Origin: Aldehydirespirator sp965221185 | GTDB taxonomy: Bacteria; Actinomycetota; Acidimicrobiia; Acidimicrobiales; Aldehydirespiratoraceae | DNA: 64,000 nt | NCBI GenBank assembly: GCA_965221185.1 | Contig: OZ244866.1 | Span: 1,240,001-1,304,000 of the forward strand | Reading direction: 5' to 3' | Part shown: piece by piece, positions 60,121 to 64,000 of the stretch | Numbering within the stretch: the stretch's first letter is position 1 | How the letters are laid out: every line of letters starts with the position of its first letter | Position numbers and translations under genes: made by a program | Notes under the pieces: model-generated | The model's database searches: none | What the model saw: the letters and a program-made list of their open reading frames with translations, nothing else | What the model was told of the DNA's origin: nothing

Positions 60121-60774
60121 CTAGCTGATTGCCCTGACCTCGCTCTTGAGGCGCTTCACAGCTACAGGGGAGACGCCCAGATTGTGAACGAGCGTGGCCG
60201 CCGCGCCGCCGCCATAGAGTGCAACTGCGAGGGCTACGACGCACGATGGAGCGCTGCTGGCGTCGAGTGGGATTGCTGGCGTACTGCTTGGCAGCCACGC
60301 AGGGGTGGATGGGTGCTGTTGTCCTCCGTTCTGCTCGAAACTCGACGCGAGTTGCACGTGCCAGTAGTCGTGCCTTCCGCCCTCGCCCTCCGGAGACTCG
60401 AAGCGAAATCCAACGGATCTCAGTGGCTCATTCCGTTCTTCTTCTACAAAGACCAGCAGCAAGAGTCGAAATACTTCGAGAGTCTCGTTAGCTACAACCG
60501 AGAGATAGGGCAAGATGGGGTTTCCCTTAACAGCAGGCTTGAGTGGGATGAATGTGCTGGCGTTGTTCTCCTCAAAGAGATTCACGGGTGACTTTCCGAA
60601 TCTATCTTGGAGCTTTTGTCTCTTGGCGTCGTAGGGAATGGGAGTCCAGCCGTCCTTCTCCAAACGGGCTCGGAGCCGGGTGCGGACGGTTAACTCCTTT
60701 TGTGTCCCGTCCTTCTCGCCGTCTTCGGCAAGTTTGAGTAGGAGTTGCCCGATCAGGTGTCCATCGGACGACAT
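60121..60774 (-). CDS. unknown protein of a receiver-domain operon
   Basis: The 217-residue protein begins 3 nt after the stop of the receiver gene, so it is probably coupled to it. The N-terminal half is charged and helical (HLIGQLLLKLAEDGEKDG, RTRLRARLEKDGWTPIPYD), the middle has LPYLSVVANETLEVFRLLLLVF and FRFESPEGEGGRHDYWHVQL, and a hydrophobic segment lies near the end (SCVVALAVALYGGG). No family was recognised. It may be an effector or partner of the receiver protein. GC is lower than in the core genes. Confidence 0.6.
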   Translation of the reverse strand: MSSDGHLIGQLLLKLAEDGEKDGTQKELTVRTRLRARLEKDGWTPIPYDAKRQKLQDRFGKSPVNLFEENNASTFIPLKPAVKGNPILPYLSVVANETLEVFRLLLLVFVEEERNEPLRSVGFRFESPEGEGGRHDYWHVQLASSFEQNGGQQHPSTPAWLPSSTPAIPLDASSAPSCVVALAVALYGGGAAATLVHNLGVSPVAVKRLKSEVRAIS

Positions 60775-60777
60775 CGA

Positions 60778-61763
60778 CTATTCGGCCAACAGGGTTCTCG
60801 GAGACCGTACGACGCGAGTGGGATCACACGGTTCCCATTCCACGCCGTTAGCCTCAGCGCGTTCTCTCTCATCCCGAAGCAGGCTCGTGACTGGTGGCTC
60901 TTCGGTTGCAAGCACGAATCTGACGTCCTGCATGGACGGAACTTGGGATGCGAATGCTAGGGCCGCGTCTCTCTCGATGAATCGAGAGAGATCCTCAAGG
61001 AACACCACTGGCGGAGGGTCGTGCCCCCAAGGGTCACTCACCTCCGGGATGCCTGGGTTCTTGCTGACACTTGACCACGACCAGAGGGCACGGTCGCTCC
61101 AGGGACCCAAGTCAATCATCGAGTCGGAAACGCGTGTGAAGTCGAGGCCGATCTCGGTGAGTTCAGACGTGAGCTTGGCCGTCCTATTCCAGCCTGCAAT
61201 GTCATTCTCTCTCGTTACCAGGCTTGAGAAACGCGAAACGAGATGAGGCGCATCGATGAAGGGCTCTTGTGCAGGAAGCACAAGACTCTTCAGCCATCGG
61301 CTGATGCGGGCCGCACCCACTCGAGGAATCTGCGAGTCATCGAGAGAGTCCTTTGGCCGTATCCCTAAGGTACTCCCAGACGTGACAGCCTCACGAAACG
61401 TAACTGCTTGCAGTTTCTCCAGAGAGCCCTTGTTCACGAGGGCCTCAACCGCTCGCTGTGAGAGCCAATCGCCAAGGTCGTTGAGTTTGAGAGTCTCAAG
61501 CACCGGCTCGTCTAGGCGCTCTCTGACAATCTCAACCCGAGCATGGAAGGATGCGACCTCGCGCGGCAAGATGGGCCATGCCCAAGGCCGGTACCCGATG
61601 AAGTTGTCGCTCCACAAACCAGGGTTACCGAGGTGCGTCGACGATATTCGTAGATCCGCAAAGTGGTCTATAGGTGTTTCCAAGCGAAGTTCGAAGGTGG
61701 GACTCCCGACGACTTCCCCTTCATTCATGACCACAATCAGCCCACACGGTGAGTAGCAGCGGA
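60778..61763 (-). pseudogene. C-terminal part of the receiver-domain protein (separated by IS1182)
   Basis: The frame downstream of the IS1182 left end continues the receiver fold (VRCYSPCGLIVVMNEGE) and then has about 300 residues of a domain I do not recognise, with FRISSTHLG-like and SRWLKSLVLPAQEPFIDAPHLVSRF segments and FLEDLSRFIERDA. Joined to 63662-63965 across one CTAG it gives a 430-codon gene. An ATG at 61728 could allow the C-terminal domain to be made alone (316 residues). Confidence 0.65.
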
Positions 61764-61824
61764 CTAGGAGACTGTTGAGTAATTCGGTCCGGGGTGCTCG
61801 CGTTTGTGGTGGTGGGGTGGGAGA

Positions 61825-63492
61825 ATGGGGGTCATGCAGGGAACTGAGGGACCGGATCGGGTGCTGTTGGACGCGTTGGGCCTGTGTGGGGGTCTGGTGC
61901 GTGAGGGGTCGCTGTATCGGTTCTTGGCCGAGAACCGGCTGCGGCTGTTCCCTGATGAGATGTTCGCGGATCTCTTCGGGCCTCGGGGCCGGCCGTCGGT
62001 GCCGGGTTCGGTGGTGGCGACGGTGATGGTCCTGCAGGCCTTGGAGGGGTGCTCTGACCGTGAGGCGGCCGAGCGGCTGCGGTGTGATCTGCGCTGGAAG
62101 GCCGCGGCGGGTCTGGCCGTGGACGATGAGGGGTTCCACTACAGCGTGCTGGCGCTGTGGCGCCAGCGGCTGCGCGCGAGCGGGCGCCCGGAGCGGGTCT
62201 TCGACGCGGTGCGCGAGCTGGCCGCGGCCTGCGGGGCGCTGTCGAAGAGCCGCCGCCGGGCGCTTGACTCCACGGTGCTGTTTGACGCGGTGGCGACCCA
62301 GGACACCTACACGATGATCGCGGCTGCGATCAGGCGCTGCCGCCGACTCATCGGCGAGGCCGCTGATCTGGAGCTGATGCGCGACTACCGCGTTGGGGCC
62401 AAGCCGTCGTGTGTGTGGTCTGATCGCGATGAGCGGGCCTGGCTCGTCGACGAGTTGGTCACCGACGCCCAGGCGGTTCTCAAAGCAGTGGAGGGCCTCG
62501 AGCTCACAGGCGAACAAGCCGACGCGGCGGCGCTCTTGGCCGCGGTGGCCGGCCAAGACGTCGAGCCGGACCCGAAGGTGCCGGGACGCTGGCGCATCGC
62601 GCGCCGCGTCGCTGAGGGCCGCATCATCTCAACAGCAGACCCCGAGGCCCGCCACGCCCGCAAGACCCGCTCTGTGCGCCGCGACGGCTACAAGGCCCAC
62701 ATCGTCGCAGAGCCCGAAACCGGCATCATCACCGCCGCAGAACTCACCCCAGCAGACGCCTCAGACGCCAAAGTCGGCGCCCGGCTCCTCACCACCGACA
62801 CCACCGCCACCACCGCCACCGACGACACCGCCACCGACGACACCGACGACGACACCGACACCGACGACGACACCGACACCACCGACACCGACACCGACGA
62901 CACCGACACCACCGACACCGACGACGGCGCCGAGCCTGGGGGCAGGCTGGTGCTGGCGGACTCCGCGTACGCGTCGGGCGAGGCGCTCGAGGCCTTCACC
63001 GGCGCCGGATGGGACACCGCGATCAAGCCCATCGAACCCACCGCGCGCATCGCCGGGGGCTTGACCCGAGACGACTTCGACATCGACGCCGGCGCACAGA
63101 CCGTGACCTGCCCCGCAGGACACACCAGGCCCGTCACCTCGGGCGCGGCGCGCTTCGGCAAGCTGTGCGCGGCGTGCCCGCTGCGGGCGCGCTGCACCAC
63201 CTCTGAGCGGGGTCGCAGCGTCACCGTCGACGCCCACCACGCCCACCGCGAGGCCAACAGGGGCCGCTGGAGGCGCGCCGGCACCCAGGCCGCGTACCGC
63301 CGGCACCGGCCCATGGCCGAGCGAAGCATCGCCTGGCTCACCCGAGGCAAAGCCAGACGCGTCCCCTACCGCGGCGTCGCCGCCAACAACCTCTGGCTCA
63401 CCACCAGAGCCGCCGCAGTCAACCTCGCGCGTCTCACCAACCTCGGCCTCACCCACAACGGAACCGGATTCGCCCTGCCAACCCCCGCCTGA
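61825..63492 (+). CDS. IS1182-family transposase with Thr/Asp-rich insertion
   Basis: The product has about 555 residues from ATG 61825 (a second ATG at 61834 is possible). The N-terminus has SVPGSVVATVMVLQALEGCSDREAAERL, the first catalytic Asp is in DSTVLFDAVATQDTY, the second in VLADSAYASGEALEAF, and the Glu in RPMAERSIAWLTRGKARRV. Between ARLLTTD and EPGGRLVLAD an insertion of about 45 residues of only Thr, Asp and a few Ala occurs (nucleotides 62791-62926). Such a tract is absent from the usual family architecture. Confidence 0.88.
   Translation: MGVMQGTEGPDRVLLDALGLCGGLVREGSLYRFLAENRLRLFPDEMFADLFGPRGRPSVPGSVVATVMVLQALEGCSDREAAERLRCDLRWKAAAGLAVDDEGFHYSVLALWRQRLRASGRPERVFDAVRELAAACGALSKSRRRALDSTVLFDAVATQDTYTMIAAAIRRCRRLIGEAADLELMRDYRVGAKPSCVWSDRDERAWLVDELVTDAQAVLKAVEGLELTGEQADAAALLAAVAGQDVEPDPKVPGRWRIARRVAEGRIISTADPEARHARKTRSVRRDGYKAHIVAEPETGIITAAELTPADASDAKVGARLLTTDTTATTATDDTATDDTDDDTDTDDDTDTTDTDTDDTDTTDTDDGAEPGGRLVLADSAYASGEALEAFTGAGWDTAIKPIEPTARIAGGLTRDDFDIDAGAQTVTCPAGHTRPVTSGAARFGKLCAACPLRARCTTSERGRSVTVDAHHAHREANRGRWRRAGTQAAYRRHRPMAERSIAWLTRGKARRVPYRGVAANNLWLTTRAAAVNLARLTNLGLTHNGTGFALPTPA
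62791..62926 (+). repeat. ACC-GAC type trinucleotide/hexanucleotide repeat in the transposase
   Basis: About 136 bp made almost entirely of ACC, GAC and GCC codons in short irregular patterns, coding a Thr/Asp tract. It lies in a loop between catalytic residues of the transposase and probably grew by replication slippage. Confidence 0.85.
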
Positions 63493-63546
63493 CACCCCCA
63501 CCGGAGCCCGACTCGCCCCGCCAACCCCCGCCTGACACCCCCACCG
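63477..63546. repeat. 27-bp direct repeat across the IS1182 transposase stop
   Basis: The 27 bp at 63477-63503, which contain the stop codon, are repeated at 63520-63546, offset by 43 bp. The second copy is in the C-rich non-coding tail of the element. The tail from 63504 to 63645 is otherwise unremarkable. Confidence 0.85.
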
Positions 63547-63661
63547 CAACCCGACCCTGCCCAACGCGCACACCCCGCACCAAAAGGAACCCGGCAGCCA
63601 ACACCGCGCAGCCACACGACCGCCACACCGCGGCCGGCAACCCCACTTGCTCAACAGTCTC

Positions 63662-63965
63662 CTAGGTAGGCAAGTTCCTGTCCCGTGGTGTAGCTGTTCG
63701 TAGCCACGTCGAGCAAGTCGTAGTCGAGAAAGACGATGTCGGCTTCGTCGAAGAAGATGGAGCGATCATCCATCGAAGGCGTGCCCGGCTCTCGTAGGGT
63801 TCGTTGCCTCCGGGTGAGCACCTCCAGCGCGGTGCTCAGTTCAGCTGGCGACGGTGCCTTTACCTCGGCGTCTTCTCCGAGGAGGTCTCTAATGACGCTT
63901 GCCCACTCGGAAGCTGCGTCGATGTCGTCGTCGCAGACGACGATCTTGAGTTTCTCCTGGCTCAC
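63662..63965 (-). pseudogene. N-terminal part of the receiver-domain protein (separated by IS1182)
   Basis: From GTG 63965, which has AAGGAG five bases upstream, the frame reads SQEKLKIVVCDDDIDAASEW (the acidic pair of a receiver) and DEADIVFLDYDLLDV, with the phosphoacceptor Asp in FLDYD. It then meets the IS1182 end after GQELAYL. The usual receiver lysine would lie beyond the insertion. The GTG overlaps the stop of the upstream gene (GTGA), so the operon is tightly packed. An ATG at 63980 is an alternative start. Confidence 0.75.
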
Positions 63966-64000
63966 AAACTCTCCTTCCATTGCAGTTTCACGGCAGTGGC
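63962..64000 (-). CDS. last codons of an upstream gene, possibly a histidine-kinase-like protein
   Basis: Thirteen codons before the TGA at 63962-63964 read ATAVKLQWKESL. The end TAVKLQW resembles the last strand of GHKL histidine-kinase ATPase domains (GTTVRLxWP-type), which would suit a gene directly before a receiver. The overlap with the receiver start (GTGA) is firm; the kinase identity is a weak inference because almost all the gene is outside the window. Confidence 0.35.
   Translation of the reverse strand, partial: ATAVKLQWKESL

Larger units (their letters stand above)
61768..63661 (+). mobile_element. IS1182-type insertion sequence with CTAG target duplication
   Basis: Ends GAGACTGTTGAG(T)AA (from 61768) and the complement of GAGACTGTTGAG(C)AA (to 63661) agree at 14 of 15 bases. 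The 4-bp palindrome CTAG flanks both sides (61764-61767 and 63662-63665), as expected for insertion into a palindromic site. The element is 1894 bp with one transposase gene. Excision with one CTAG restores the receiver gene. Confidence 0.9.

Noticed and set aside
62791..62926. Possible CRISPR or satellite outside a gene
   Set aside because: The tract is in frame within the transposase and codes Thr/Asp.
60121..64000. Classification as a Detocs phage-defence system
   Set aside because: A receiver and a possible kinase tail fit loosely, but no nucleotidase effector domain or DtcB-like protein is recognised, and most of the first gene is outside the window.

Overview
The window looks like chromosomal DNA of a high-GC actinobacterium, most plausibly from the Acidimicrobiia (an inference). 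Supporting signs are very high GC with GC-ending codons, F420-linked genes (an LLM-class oxidoreductase and a CofD), many acyl-CoA enzymes and CaiB/BaiF CoA-transferases, GTG/TTG starts, and several genes that appear to lack a leader (a TANNNT box 6-7 nt before the start codon).

Layout. 1-3 kb: an RCC1-repeat lipoprotein (cut by the left edge), a membrane molybdopterin oxidoreductase and a small hendecad-repeat membrane protein. 3-17 kb: a lipid/branched-acid catabolic block with two acyl-CoA dehydrogenases, a double-hotdog MaoC protein, an AMACR-like CoA-transferase, an HpcH/HpaI aldolase, an enoyl-CoA hydratase, a group II amino-acid decarboxylase, tpx, a phosphotransferase, an HIBADH-like dehydrogenase, a second CaiB/BaiF protein and an AGPS-like FAD enzyme. 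17-21 kb: an EamA-like permease broken by one in-frame TAG, divergent from a frameshifted gene that joins an alkaline-phosphatase-type domain, a PhnZ/TmpB-like HD oxygenase and a TmpA/PhnY-like 2-oxoglutarate oxygenase. This is a possible one-polypeptide phosphonate catabolic enzyme. 21-38 kb: a conserved housekeeping core (tRNA-Ala, comEA-comEC-holA, rpsT, lepA-hrcA-dnaJ-rsmE, a pseudokinase, a DUF512 radical SAM protein, der, a PP2C phosphatase, tRNA-Pro). 38-40 kb: an IS481-type insertion with a gene remnant. 40-47 kb: acyl-CoA and F420-related genes (acyl-CoA dehydrogenase, cofD, acyl-CoA ligase, thiolase, nitroreductase, acetoacetate-decarboxylase-like protein). 47-52 kb: a ribose-type ABC importer with a divergent binding lipoprotein and a palindromic operator candidate.

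52-64 kb is an accessory region of nested and broken elements: an SDR fragment, an IS256 fragment, an OLD-nuclease fragment, then an ISL3 element whose transposase gene is split exactly by a Tn554-like three-gene recombinase transposon (tnpA-tnpB-tnpC). The right end holds a tightly packed operon: the last codons of an upstream gene that resemble a histidine-kinase C-terminus, a receiver-domain gene and a 217-residue protein. An IS1182-type element with a palindromic CTAG duplication interrupts the receiver gene; removing the element and one CTAG restores a 430-codon frame. This signalling operon and the phosphonate fusion are the best candidates for undescribed systems here.
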